A stretch of DNA of 64,000 nucleotides from Albidovulum sp. (GCA_026989275.1 JALSJQ010000029.1:62001-126000); one strand, 5' to 3'; shown: positions 32,059-40,530, numbered from the stretch's first letter. Program-made: numbers and translations. The notes: generated from the sequence alone by a model not told the origin.

Positions 32059-32143
32059 GTCATGAATGACGCCGCGAGCGGATGGACCGTTCGTTTTCTT
32101 CCTCCCTGTTGGACTGGCCGCACCTTCGGGTGCGGCCTTTTTT
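32059..32143 (+). ncRNA. Candidate small RNA 1 with exposed anti-Shine-Dalgarno segment
   Basis: Non-coding stretch with the build of an Hfq-type small RNA. A 7-bp hairpin (CGAGCGG 32075-32081, CCGTTCG 32087-32093, one G-T wobble) is followed by an unpaired pyrimidine-rich segment with CTTCCTCCC (32098-32106), complementary to ribosome binding sites. An intrinsic terminator follows. The short dyad GTCAT-GA-ATGAC at 32059-32070 lies at the likely 5' end. A CATAAT box at 32034-32039 could be the -10 element; I see no good -35. No protein-coding gene on this strand lies upstream that would need this terminator. The family is not identified; several alphaproteobacterial small RNAs carry C/U-rich anti-Shine-Dalgarno loops. 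Confidence 0.55.
32116..32143 (+). terminator. Intrinsic terminator of candidate RNA 1
   Basis: A perfect 9-bp stem GGCCGCACC/GGTGCGGCC closed by a TTCG tetraloop (32125-32128) and followed by six T (32138-32143). This is one of the best intrinsic terminators in the window. Confidence 0.85.
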
Positions 32144-32333
32144 GCCGAATCGGCGCTTCCCCGGTCCGATGCCTCACGAAAGGCATCCAAGGCATCTCCC
32201 GTCTCCGGCAGCGTGCCGCGCACCCGGCCTCTCCCGGAAAACGCACCCTGCCCGCCAAATCAACCCTGGCGGGTTCCCCCTCGCGCCCTCTCCCACGCCG
32301 CAGGAAAGGGAAAAGCGCATAAATGCTGAAAAT

Positions 32334-32359
32334 GCATGAATAATTTGTCCATTTCATGC
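32334..32359. promoter_or_regulatory. Inverted repeat in A+T-rich patch
   Basis: GCATGAA (32334-32340) and TTCATGC (32353-32359) form an interrupted dyad inside an A+T-rich patch at about 32320-32375, unusual in this G+C-rich window. A smaller GCATAAATGC dyad lies just upstream. It sits about 50 bp before the candidate promoter at 32408 and could be an operator or an upstream activation site. No regulator gene is adjacent. Confidence 0.35.
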
Positions 32360-32407
32360 GGATTGTTTCCGGAAGAGCGACCCGACCCGACACCGGCTCA
32401 CAAACTG

Positions 32408-32436
32408 TTGACCGATGCGTCATCTTGCCCTAGCTT
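32408..32436 (+). promoter_or_regulatory. Candidate promoter of RNA 2
   Basis: TTGACC (32408-32413) and TAGCTT (32431-32436) are 17 bp apart. The -35 matches five of six consensus bases and the -10 only three of six. Predicted transcription start is near 32443, directly before the first of four consecutive hairpins. Confidence 0.5.
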
Positions 32437-32442
32437 CTGGGC

Positions 32443-32538
32443 TGCCGGCCGGTCCGGCAGGGAGGAAAGGGAGTGGTTCGGCAAGGAACCGCTCACGACC
32501 ACCACAGGTGGCAAGGGGGCGTCTTCGACGCCCCTTTT
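32443..32538 (+). ncRNA. Candidate structured RNA 2 (small RNA or attenuator leader)
   Basis: About 96 bases that fold into four successive hairpins. Hairpin 1 is CTGCCGG/CCGGCAG. A purine-rich linker (GGAGGAAAGG) follows. Hairpin 2 is GAGTGGTTC/GAACCGCTC with one G-T pair and loop GGCAAG. Hairpin 3 is CCACC/GGTGG. Hairpin 4 is an intrinsic terminator. The terminator is 78 bp before the IalB-type gene, so this could be either a free-standing small RNA or a terminating leader that controls that gene. The linker looks like a ribosome binding site, but no open frame follows. It is not the 4.5S RNA: the long helix and tetraloop of that RNA are missing. Family not recognised. Confidence 0.55.
32516..32538 (+). 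terminator. Intrinsic terminator of candidate RNA 2
   Basis: Stem GGGGCGTC/GACGCCCC (32516-32523, 32527-32534), loop TTC, followed by TTTT (32535-32538). Confidence 0.8.
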
Positions 32539-32616
32539 CACGTTGCGAGGGCCGGCGCGGTGTTGCATGGATAGGTGCGAATCATTCCGCAGCGCTTCAT
32601 CCGCCAAGGTGCATCC

Positions 32617-33258
32617 ATGACATCGTTTCCCCGCCATCGCCTTCCTCGCCGCCTGATCGCTCTCGGCCTGTTCCTTCTTCTCGCCGCCCCCCTGCCCGGC
32701 ACGGCGCAGACCGCTGGCGGCGCTCCTGCCTCCGGTTTTCCCGTCGGCCAGCCTGCCGCGCCCAAGGTCGGTCAGCCCTATGTGCGCGACAGTTTCGGCA
32801 AATGGCAGATCCGCTGCGTGAAGGCCCCCGAAGGGCAGACCGACCCCTGCCTGATGGTGCAGGTGATCACCGACGGCAAGGGCGCACCGGTCGCCGAGTT
32901 CCGCATCCAGCCGCTGGAAGGCAACGGGCCGGCCGTGGCCGGGGTCGAGGTGGTCACGCCGCTCGGCACGCTCCTGACCGAGAACGTCATCCTCACGATC
33001 GACGGCTCCACCCCGAAGCAGTATCCCTTCCTCTGGTGCGACCGGGGCGGCTGCATCGCCCGCATCGGCCTGACGAAGGAGGAACTCGAGAAGCTCCGCA
33101 AGGGCAAGCGTGCCGTCATCACCATCCGCTCGATCGCCAACCCCCAGCAACCGATCCCGCTGCTCCTGCCGCTCGAGGGCTTCACCGATGCCTGGAAGGG
33201 CCTCGCCGGAGCCACGGCACAGGCGAGGAAGGACAAAGACGGCAAGACCGGGCAATGA
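32617..33258 (+). CDS. Invasion-associated locus B (IalB) family exported protein
   Basis: A 213-residue protein with a signal peptide (LPRRLIALGLFLLLAAPLPGTAQT, cleavage near residue 30) and the IalB domain in residues about 50-190: FGKWQIRCVKAPEGQTDPCLMVQ, then FLWCDRGGCIARIGLT. The paired cysteines probably form disulfides in the periplasm. IalB proteins are widespread in alphaproteobacteria, including non-pathogens, so no virulence role should be read into the name. The ATG at 32617 was preferred over one at 32575 because the signal peptide then begins properly. Its leader contains candidate structured RNA 2. Confidence 0.88.
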   Translation: MTSFPRHRLPRRLIALGLFLLLAAPLPGTAQTAGGAPASGFPVGQPAAPKVGQPYVRDSFGKWQIRCVKAPEGQTDPCLMVQVITDGKGAPVAEFRIQPLEGNGPAVAGVEVVTPLGTLLTENVILTIDGSTPKQYPFLWCDRGGCIARIGLTKEELEKLRKGKRAVITIRSIANPQQPIPLLLPLEGFTDAWKGLAGATAQARKDKDGKTGQ

Positions 33259-33390
33259 CGCCCCGCCCGCGCCGGCGCCCCGCGAATTCCCCGCATTCTC
33301 GCGGAAAATCCTTCCGCCGGGGCGGCCTTTTGCGCTATTGTCCGCAAGACGCCGGCCCGGAGACGACAGGATGGGGGGAATACGGGGAGC

Positions 33391-34134
33391 ATGATGCAGG
33401 AAGCGGCAACCAGTTCGGAGAACGAGGCGGGGTTGCCCGCGGAGCTGCGCCGGAGGATCCTCGCCGATCCGGGCCTCGTCCTCGATGACGAGGAGGTGAT
33501 GACGGCGCTTCTCGCCGCCACCGACCTGCGCCACGGGGTCAATGTCGTCGATCTGCGCGATGTGGCGTTGGCCCGGCTCGAGGAGCGCCATGCGCGGCTG
33601 GTCGGAACCCACCGCATGGTGCTGGCCGCGGCCTACGAGAACATCGCCGGCGCGCGACGGGTGCAGCGCGCGATCCTCGCCCTGCTCGAGCCGCTCGACT
33701 TCACCACCTTCATCACCTCTCTCGGCACAGGCATCGCCGCCACGCTCGGGGTCGAGAGCGTGCGGCTGGTACTCGAATCGTCCGCCGCCGGCAACGCCGA
33801 CGATCCGCTCGCCGATCTGAGCGGCATTTCGGAAACCGTCCGCATCATGCCGCCGGGCAGCGTGGAAGCCGAGATGACGGGAGGGCGCAACGTTCACCCC
33901 GGCCCGATCGTGCTGCGCCAGCTGGCGGCCGCGCAGAGGGAGCTGCACGGGGACAGGGCCGAATGGATCAAGTCCGAGGCGCTGATCCGGCTCAATCTCG
34001 GCACCGGCCGGCTGCCGGCCATGCTCGTGCTCGGCGCCGAGGATCCCCACAAGTTCAGACCGGGCCAGGGCACGGAGCTGCTCGAATTCTTCGGCAAGGC
34101 CTTCGAGCGCATCCTGCGCCGCTGGCTCGCCTGA
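33391..34134 (+). CDS. DUF484 family protein
   Basis: A 247-residue DUF484 protein (YigA-like). A coiled-coil region covers about residues 55-85 (VALARLEERHARLVGTHRMV). A GAF-like domain follows to about residue 240, ending in LVLGAEDPHKFRPGQGTELLEFFG. In Escherichia coli a DUF484 gene also directly precedes xerC, and the same pairing is seen here (4 bases apart). The molecular function is unknown. GGGGAGC precedes the start codon, which is an ATGATG doublet. Confidence 0.9.
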   Translation: MMQEAATSSENEAGLPAELRRRILADPGLVLDDEEVMTALLAATDLRHGVNVVDLRDVALARLEERHARLVGTHRMVLAAAYENIAGARRVQRAILALLEPLDFTTFITSLGTGIAATLGVESVRLVLESSAAGNADDPLADLSGISETVRIMPPGSVEAEMTGGRNVHPGPIVLRQLAAAQRELHGDRAEWIKSEALIRLNLGTGRLPAMLVLGAEDPHKFRPGQGTELLEFFGKAFERILRRWLA

Positions 34135-34138
34135 GGCC

Positions 34139-35152
34139 ATGCGCGGCGGCCCCCATGCCCCGTCCCTGCCGGCCGACTGGGCCGAAGCCGTCGAGACATG
34201 GAGCCATGCGCTTTCCACCGAACGGGGGCTTGCACCGCGCACGGTGGACGCCTACCGCCGGGACGTGACGCACCTCCTCTCCTTTCTTGCGCGACATTGG
34301 GGCGAGGGAGGGGGACTCGCGCGGCTCGGCGGCATCACCGTGCAGGACATGCGCGCCTGGATGGCCCATGCGCGCAGCAGCGGGCTCTCGAGCCGAACCC
34401 TCGCACGGGCGATCTCGGCCAGTCGCGCCTTCTTCGGCTGGCTCGAGGCGCGGCACGGCGTGGAAGCCACCCCCGTTCTCGCCGCCCGTGCGCCCCGCTA
34501 CCGGCGCTCGCTGCCCCGGCCGGTGCCGGCCGAGGATGTTGCCGGGCTCATCGACAGCACGCGTGCCGGCGACGGCCGGCGGCCGCGCTGGGTCGATCTG
34601 CGCGATGCCGCCGTCCTCACCCTGCTTTACGGCTGCGGGTTGCGGATCTCCGAGGCGCTGACGCTGCGCCGGCACGACGCCCCCCTGCCCGAGACGTTGC
34701 GGATCCGCGGCAAGGGCGGGCGCGAGCGGCTGGTGCCGGTCCTGCCGGTGGCCCGCGAGGCGGTGGAGGCCTATCTTGCCGCCTGCCCCTGGCCGCTCGA
34801 GGCGGAAGGGCCGCTCTTCGTCGGGCTGAGAGGAGGCGCGCTCTCGCCGCGGCTGGTGCAGAAGCGGGTGGCCGAACTGCGGGCCGCCCTCGGCCTGCCC
34901 CCCACCGCCACGCCCCATGCGCTGCGCCATTCCTTCGCCACCCATCTCCTGGCCGCGAGCGGCGATCTCAGGGCGGTGCAGGAGCTGCTCGGCCATGCAT
35001 CGCTCTCCACCACCCAAGGCTATACCGCCGTCGAGGAGGTTCGGTTGATGGAGATCTACCGGAAGGCACGGAAGAATCTCGAGAGGCGGACCGCCAGTCG
35101 GCAGCGCAACGCCGTCGGCACGCATCCGGCGAGAGGGGGAACCGCGCCATGA
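34139..35152 (+). CDS. xerC: Tyrosine recombinase XerC
   Basis: A 337-residue site-specific recombinase, likely the XerC half of the XerCD pair that resolves chromosome dimers at dif during division. The N-terminal SAM-like DNA-binding domain spans about residues 10-105. The catalytic domain shows the Arg in YGCGLRISEAL, the Lys in RGKGGRERLVPV, the His and Arg in HALRHSFATHLL, the His in LLGHASLSTTQ, and the nucleophile Tyr right after it in GYTAVEE. The choice of XerC over XerD rests on the DUF484 neighbour. It overlaps pcs by four bases. Confidence 0.94.
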   Translation: MRGGPHAPSLPADWAEAVETWSHALSTERGLAPRTVDAYRRDVTHLLSFLARHWGEGGGLARLGGITVQDMRAWMAHARSSGLSSRTLARAISASRAFFGWLEARHGVEATPVLAARAPRYRRSLPRPVPAEDVAGLIDSTRAGDGRRPRWVDLRDAAVLTLLYGCGLRISEALTLRRHDAPLPETLRIRGKGGRERLVPVLPVAREAVEAYLAACPWPLEAEGPLFVGLRGGALSPRLVQKRVAELRAALGLPPTATPHALRHSFATHLLAASGDLRAVQELLGHASLSTTQGYTAVEEVRLMEIYRKARKNLERRTASRQRNAVGTHPARGGTAP

Positions 35153-35844
35153 GACGCCGGACCCCGGCCATGGCGGTGCATCTCTTCACGGCCACGGGAG
35201 CCGTCTTCGCACTCTTCGCCCTGCATCAGGCGGTCGAGGGTGCATGGAGCATGATGTTCCTGTGGCTTCTCGTCGCCTTCGTCGTGGACGGGATCGACGG
35301 GCCGCTCGCCCGCCGCTTCGATGTCGGTCGCCATGCACCGCAGATCAACGGCGTGCTGCTCGATCTCATCATCGACTATCTGACCTATGTCTTCATCCCG
35401 GCCTATGCGCTCTTCCGCTCGGGACTCCTGCCGGGATGGACCGGCTGGCTGGCGGTGATCGCCATCAGCTACGGTTCGGCGCTCTATTTCGCCGATACCC
35501 GGATGAAGACGAAGGACAATTCCTTCTCCGGCTTTCCCGCCGCCTGGAACATGGTGGTGCTGGTTCTGTTCGCACTGCAGCCGCCCTTCGAGACGACGCT
35601 GGCCGTGGTGCTCCTCCTGGTCGGGGCCATGTTCGTGCCGCTCAAGTTCATCCACCCGGTGCGGACCGCCCGCTGGCGCCCCCTCTCGCTGCTCGTGGCG
35701 GCCCTGTGGACCCTTTTCGCTGTCCGGGCCGCGTGGAGCGATTTTCACCCGGCAGGCTGGGTCCACTGGGGGCTTCTCGCGAGCTCGCTCTACCTGCTCC
35801 TTGCGGGCATCGCCCAGCAGATCCTGCATGGCCCGGAAGGCTGA
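35149..35844 (+). CDS. pcs: Phosphatidylcholine synthase
   Basis: A 231-residue integral membrane CDP-alcohol phosphatidyltransferase that condenses choline with CDP-diacylglycerol to make phosphatidylcholine. The catalytic motif is visible in residues about 46-76: DGIDGPLARRF, then NGVLLDLIIDY. The spacing between the Ala-Arg and the Gly is longer than in other family members, which is typical of Pcs. About seven to eight membrane helices. It begins in an ATGA overlap with xerC, an unusual partner, so co-transcription may be coincidental. It implies that the organism takes up choline. Confidence 0.93.
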   Translation: MRRRTPAMAVHLFTATGAVFALFALHQAVEGAWSMMFLWLLVAFVVDGIDGPLARRFDVGRHAPQINGVLLDLIIDYLTYVFIPAYALFRSGLLPGWTGWLAVIAISYGSALYFADTRMKTKDNSFSGFPAAWNMVVLVLFALQPPFETTLAVVLLLVGAMFVPLKFIHPVRTARWRPLSLLVAALWTLFAVRAAWSDFHPAGWVHWGLLASSLYLLLAGIAQQILHGPEG

Positions 35845-35910
35845 GCGACCGCCGGACCGCGGCAGGGCCGGCGTCCCTTCCCCCGCGCCCTGCCGCCCCC
35901 TGCGGCGTGG

Positions 35911-37029
35911 TCAGCGGTCTTCCTCGAGCACGATCTCGACCCGGCGGTTGCGCGCCCGGTTGGCCTCGCTGGTATTGGGCACGAGCGGCCGGCTCGCGCC
36001 GAACCCCACAGGTTCGAGCCGCCCCGGATCGACCCCCGCCCGCGCAAGGGCCAGGGCCACGACATGGGCACGCAGCTCCGAAAGCACCCTGTTGAAGGCC
36101 GGGCTGCCGACATTGTCGGTATGTCCCTCGATCCGCACCGTGCCGCCACGTCTCTTCGCCAGCAGCGCCACCTTCTCGAGCACCGCACCCGCTTCGGGGC
36201 GCAGATCCCACTTGCCGAAATCGAACAGGACCCGGTTCTCCAGGGTGATCCTGAGCCCCTTCCCGGTTTTCACGGCACCCAGTTCGGCCGCAAGATCCTC
36301 CTCCGGTTTCGGCGCGGCTTCCCGGCCGCTGTAGCCGGCAAGGCGGATGCGCCGCACCAGCACGGGCGCATCGGCGAAGGGCACGCCGGTCCCGAAGGTG
36401 CGGCGGAAGGTGAGGCTGAGAACGCCCATCGGCGCCTCGGGGTGGAAGGGCAGCACCCCGATCCGCCTGCCATCGACGAAGAACCGGATCTGCCCCCGTC
36501 GCAGCATCACCGCGACGTGATGATCCGCATTCGCATCGAGCCGCGTCTCGAAGGAAAACCGCCCGTCAAGCGATCCGTCCGGGGCATCCTTGGCGCCGAA
36601 GAGCGAAGGCTGACCGCCACGCACCACACCCGCCACCAGCTCGTGCCCCGGCGCCTCGCCGATGCGCCCGGCCGTCGCGGCCGGATGCAGCGCAAAGCGC
36701 AGCATCGGGGCACCCTCGGCGAAGGGATGCACCACCATCTCGAGGGAAAACTCCTCCGGCAGGGCCGGGTCGATCGGCAACCACATCATCGTGCCGTGGG
36801 AAAGCGGGCGGATCCAGATCCGGTCGTTGAAGCGGGCGCACTCATACCCGCCCCGCGCGATGCGCCACTCGGCCAGCACTTCGCCCACCGGGCACTCCTT
36901 GAGCCGGCTCTCGTAGATCACCCGGTCCCCCGGCGTGAATGTCTGTCGTGCACTTCCGCCCTCGATCCCGGCCAGCGCTCCCGTGGCCAGGAGAGCAAAC
37001 ACGGTCGCCACCACGAATCCCAAGCGCAT
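35911..37029 (-). CDS. Exported OmpA-domain protein with N-terminal jelly-roll-like region
   Basis: A 372-residue exported protein. The signal peptide (LGFVVATVFALLATGALAG) ends near residue 21. Residues about 30-230 are beta-rich with the look of a LamG/concanavalin-like fold (FSFETRLDANADHHVAVMLRRG, QIRFFVDGRRIGVLPF), but I cannot name a family. Residues about 255-370 are an OmpA_C peptidoglycan-binding domain: NRVLFDFGKWDLRPEA, IEGHTDNVGSPAFNRVLSE and ANRARNRRVEIVL. It would lie in the periplasm and bind peptidoglycan. Single-gene unit, convergent with pcs. Confidence 0.88.
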   Translation of the reverse strand: MRLGFVVATVFALLATGALAGIEGGSARQTFTPGDRVIYESRLKECPVGEVLAEWRIARGGYECARFNDRIWIRPLSHGTMMWLPIDPALPEEFSLEMVVHPFAEGAPMLRFALHPAATAGRIGEAPGHELVAGVVRGGQPSLFGAKDAPDGSLDGRFSFETRLDANADHHVAVMLRRGQIRFFVDGRRIGVLPFHPEAPMGVLSLTFRRTFGTGVPFADAPVLVRRIRLAGYSGREAAPKPEEDLAAELGAVKTGKGLRITLENRVLFDFGKWDLRPEAGAVLEKVALLAKRRGGTVRIEGHTDNVGSPAFNRVLSELRAHVVALALARAGVDPGRLEPVGFGASRPLVPNTSEANRARNRRVEIVLEEDR

Positions 37030-37118
37030 CTTTCGCCTCCCCGCGTCTTCCTTCCCGTTTCGTTAACGCATCACCGAATCCGTTTCGGGGAGAAATATCG
37101 GTCGGCAGGGGCACGCCT

Positions 37119-37530
37119 TCAAGAGCAGGCTCCCATGCGCCCGTGACCAGCGGCACGTCGGCTCGCGAGACGGATCACCACCATGCCCAGCAGGATCAGC
37201 GCAGCCGAGAACCATTTTCCCCGCCCATCGGATCGCGGAAGACGAAGGCGCCGATCATCATGGCAAGGAGAATCGAACTTCCCCCGAGTGCCGCCACCAC
37301 GGCACGGGCACCTCGCTCATGGCCCAGACCACGAGGGCACAGGCCGTGATCGAGACCGGCCCGCCGACCACGCCGCAGGGAAGAAGCCGGGCGCGAACGA
37401 TGCAGACCGCCCGCCCCCGGACCGTCCACATGATGAGCGGAAAGACGCGCCGGCGACAAGCATCACCCAGCCCGTGAAGGGAACGGCGCCTCCCGGCAAG
37501 CCGCATCCCGCATGCCGACGCCTGGCGCGT
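37119..37530 (-). pseudogene. Decayed EamA/DMT-family permease (C-terminal remnant)
   Basis: On the minus strand, pieces of one EamA-type permease lie in all three frames in the right order. The first is PGGAVPFTGWVMLVAGA. The second is PLIMWTVRGRA, continuing to GGPVSITACALVVWAMSE. The third is GGSSILLAMMIGAFVFRDPMG. The last is AALILLGMVVIRLASRR, ending at a TGA at 37121-37119. At least three frameshifts separate the blocks, and no intact frame or start remains. The N-terminal half is absent; ileS begins where it should be. It lies in the 561-bp gap 37030-37590. The rest of the gap (37030-37118) holds the upstream region of the OmpA-domain gene. Confidence 0.75.
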
Positions 37531-37590
37531 CACCGGCGACAGGGCCGCCGGGGCGACGCCCTACCCCCGGGTCGCCGAATGCCGCCTGCG

Positions 37591-40530
37591 TCACCCGGCC
37601 GCCTCGAACGCGCCCAGCACCGCGTCGCAACGCGCGCACACTCCCGGATGCGCGTGGCTGCCGACATCGGGCAGGATCTTCCAGCAGCGCAGGCATTTTT
37701 CTCCCTCCGCCTTGCGGAAGACCACCGCAACACCCGGCACCTCGTCGATCGTGAAGGCCCCTTCGGGCGGCGCATCGCGGCGAACGGTGATGGCCGAGGT
37801 GATGCAGATGGCGGCGAAGTCCACCCCCTCGAGGGCGGCGGCGAGGTCGTCATCGGCCACATGCACCACCGGAGCGGCCTCGAGCGAGGCGCCGATCACC
37901 TTCTCGCGGCGCTTCTCCTCGAGGGCCGCCGTCACCACCCGGCGCACGCGACGGATCTTCTCCCACCGTCCGGCCAGCGCCTCGTCGCACCAGGAAGCGG
38001 GCGTTTCGGGGAAATCCTGCAGATGGACGGAGCTGTCCTCGCCCGGGAACCGGGCGAGCCAGGCCTCTTCCATCGTGAAGGCGAGAACCGGCGCAAGCCA
38101 CGTCACCAGCCGCCCGAAAACGAGATCGAGCACGGTGCGCGCCGCCCGCCGCTCGATGTCGCCCGGCGCGGCGCAGTAGAGCACGTCCTTGCGGATGTCG
38201 AAATGGAACGCCGAGAGATCGGAGGTGGCGAACTCGAACAGGGCGCGGAACACCCCCTGGAAATCGTAGGCTTCATAGCCCCTGCGCACCACCTCGTCGA
38301 GCTCGGCGAGGCGATGGAGCACCCAGCGTTCGAGCTCGGGCATCTCCTCCGGGGTGACGCGCTCGGCCTCGGAGAAGCCGGCGAGATTGCCGAGCATGAA
38401 GCGCAACGTGTTCCGCAGCCGCCGGTAGCTGTCGGCCACGCCCTTGAGGATCTCCGGGCCGATCCGCAGATCGGCGGTGTAGTCCGACTGGGCCACCCAC
38501 AGCCGGAGGATGTCGGCGCCATACTGGCGGATGACATCCTCGGGCGCGACGGTATTGCCCAGCGACTTCGACATCTTCATCCCCTGCTCGTCGAGGGTGA
38601 AGCCATGGGTGAGCAGGCCGCGATAGGGCGCGCGGCCGATGGTGCCGCACCCCTGAAGCAGCGAGGAGTGGAACCAGCCGCGGTGCTGGTCGGTGCCCTC
38701 GAGATAGAGATCGGCGATGCCGCCCGGCGCCCCGTCGGGCCGGTCGCGCAGCACGAAGGCATGGGTCGAACCCGAATCGAACCACACGTCGAGAATGTCG
38801 AACACCTGCTCGTATGCGTCGGGATCGACGATGCCCGAAAGGAAACGCTCCTTCGCCCCATCCGCATACCAGGCATCGGCGCCTTCCTTCTCGAAGGCCT
38901 CGCGGATGCGGGCGTTGACCTCCGCATTCCTCAGGAGGAAATCCGGATCGTCCGGCGTCGCCCCCTTCTTCGTGAACAGGGTGAGCGGCACCCCCCAGAC
39001 GCGCTGGCGCGAAAGCACCCAGTCGGGGCGGGTCTCGATCATCGCCCGGAGCCGGTTTCTCCCGCGCGGGGGGGTGAAGGTCACCAGCCGGTCGATCGAG
39101 GCGAGGGCGCGTTCGCGGATCGTGTCGCCGAGCTCCCCCCTGCCATCCTCGATCGGCCGGTCGATCGCGACGAACCATTGCGGCGTGTTCCGGTAGATCA
39201 CCGGCGCCTTGGAACGCCAGGAATGCGGGTAGGAATGGGTGATCTTTCCCCGCGCCAGCAAGGCCCCGGTCTCGACGAGCTTCGCGATCACCGCCTCGTT
39301 GGCCCCGCCTTCCCGGCCCTCGGGGGTGATGACGTATTCACCGCCGAAGAAGGGCAGATCGGGGCGGAAGGAACCGTCTTCGAGCACGTTCCACGTCATC
39401 GGCAGGCCGTGGAGCCGGCCGAGCTTGTAGTCGTCCTCGCCATGAGCCGGGGCGGTGTGGACGAAACCCGTGCCCGCATCGGCGGTGACATGCGCGCCCG
39501 GCAGCATCGGCACGTCGTAGTCCCATTCGCCATTGGCCGCCGCGCCGCGGAAGGGGTGGGCGAGGGTGAGGGCCTCGAGCACGTCCTCGGGCACGTCGGC
39601 AAGACGCTTCCAGCCGCTCACCCGCGCGGCCCTGAACACCTCCGCGGCAAGATCGTCGGCGAGGATGAAGCGCTCGCCGACCCTGACCCGGCCGCCTTCG
39701 GCGGCTTCGGTCACCTCGTAGAGCCCGTAGGAGATGTCGGGCCCGTAGGCGACGGCGCGGTTCTGCGGAATGGTCCAGGGAGTGGTGGTCCAGATGACGA
39801 CCCACGGCCCCTTCTCCCCGGTCATCCAGCCCTCGGGACCGGCGACGATCGGAAACTTGACCCAGATCGTCGGGGAGACGCGATCGTGATACTCGACCTC
39901 GGCCTCGGCCAGCGCCGTCTTCTCGACCGGGGACCACATCACCGGCTTCGAGCCCTGGTAGAGCGTGCCGTTCATGAGGAACTTCATGAACTCGCCGGCG
40001 ATCACGGCTTCGGCGTGATGGTCCATCGTGAGATAGGGATCGTCCCAGTTGCCGGTGATGCCGAGGCGCTTGAATTCCTCGCGCTGCACATCGACCCATT
40101 TCTCGGCGAAGCGGCGGCATTCCTGACGGAAATCGATCACCGGCACCGCGTCCTTGTCCTTGCCCTCGGCGCGATACCGTTCCTCGATCTTCCATTCGAT
40201 CGGCAGGCCGTGGCAGTCCCATCCGGGCACGTAGCGGGCGTCGAACCCCATCATCTGGTGCGAACGGACCACCATGTCCTTCAGGATCTTGTTGAGGGCA
40301 TGGCCGATATGGAGATGGCCGTTGGCGTAGGGGGGGCCGTCATGGAGCACCCAGGGGGTGCGCCCTTCAGCCGCCGCCTTCTCGCGCAGACGGCGATAGA
40401 CGCCGAGCTTCTCCCAGCGCTCGAGCCAGGCCGGCTCCCGCTTCGGCAGGCCGGCACGCATGGGAAAATCGGTCTTCGGCAGGAAGACGGTCGAGCGATA
40501 ATCGGGCATGTCGGCTTTGTCGGCACACAT
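37591..40530 (-). CDS. ileS: Isoleucyl-tRNA synthetase
   Basis: A 979-residue class Ia synthetase. The HIGH motif is at residues 74-77 (GHLHIGHAL), the KMSKS motif near residue 651 (KMSKSLGN), and the editing domain covers about residues 195-425 with TTTPWTIPQNRA. The C-terminal zinc finger is present as CLRCW and CARCDAVL near residues 945-970. Length and domains are those of the bacterial IleS type. The usual neighbours ribF and lspA are not here; instead the EamA remnant follows. Confidence 0.98.
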   Translation of the reverse strand: MCADKADMPDYRSTVFLPKTDFPMRAGLPKREPAWLERWEKLGVYRRLREKAAAEGRTPWVLHDGPPYANGHLHIGHALNKILKDMVVRSHQMMGFDARYVPGWDCHGLPIEWKIEERYRAEGKDKDAVPVIDFRQECRRFAEKWVDVQREEFKRLGITGNWDDPYLTMDHHAEAVIAGEFMKFLMNGTLYQGSKPVMWSPVEKTALAEAEVEYHDRVSPTIWVKFPIVAGPEGWMTGEKGPWVVIWTTTPWTIPQNRAVAYGPDISYGLYEVTEAAEGGRVRVGERFILADDLAAEVFRAARVSGWKRLADVPEDVLEALTLAHPFRGAAANGEWDYDVPMLPGAHVTADAGTGFVHTAPAHGEDDYKLGRLHGLPMTWNVLEDGSFRPDLPFFGGEYVITPEGREGGANEAVIAKLVETGALLARGKITHSYPHSWRSKAPVIYRNTPQWFVAIDRPIEDGRGELGDTIRERALASIDRLVTFTPPRGRNRLRAMIETRPDWVLSRQRVWGVPLTLFTKKGATPDDPDFLLRNAEVNARIREAFEKEGADAWYADGAKERFLSGIVDPDAYEQVFDILDVWFDSGSTHAFVLRDRPDGAPGGIADLYLEGTDQHRGWFHSSLLQGCGTIGRAPYRGLLTHGFTLDEQGMKMSKSLGNTVAPEDVIRQYGADILRLWVAQSDYTADLRIGPEILKGVADSYRRLRNTLRFMLGNLAGFSEAERVTPEEMPELERWVLHRLAELDEVVRRGYEAYDFQGVFRALFEFATSDLSAFHFDIRKDVLYCAAPGDIERRAARTVLDLVFGRLVTWLAPVLAFTMEEAWLARFPGEDSSVHLQDFPETPASWCDEALAGRWEKIRRVRRVVTAALEEKRREKVIGASLEAAPVVHVADDDLAAALEGVDFAAICITSAITVRRDAPPEGAFTIDEVPGVAVVFRKAEGEKCLRCWKILPDVGSHAHPGVCARCDAVLGAFEAAG

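Noticed and set aside
32440-32538. Possible 4.5S (SRP) RNA because of a GGTCCGG-purine stretch
   Set aside because: The long central helix, symmetric loop and GNRA tetraloop of SRP RNA are absent; four separate hairpins fit better.
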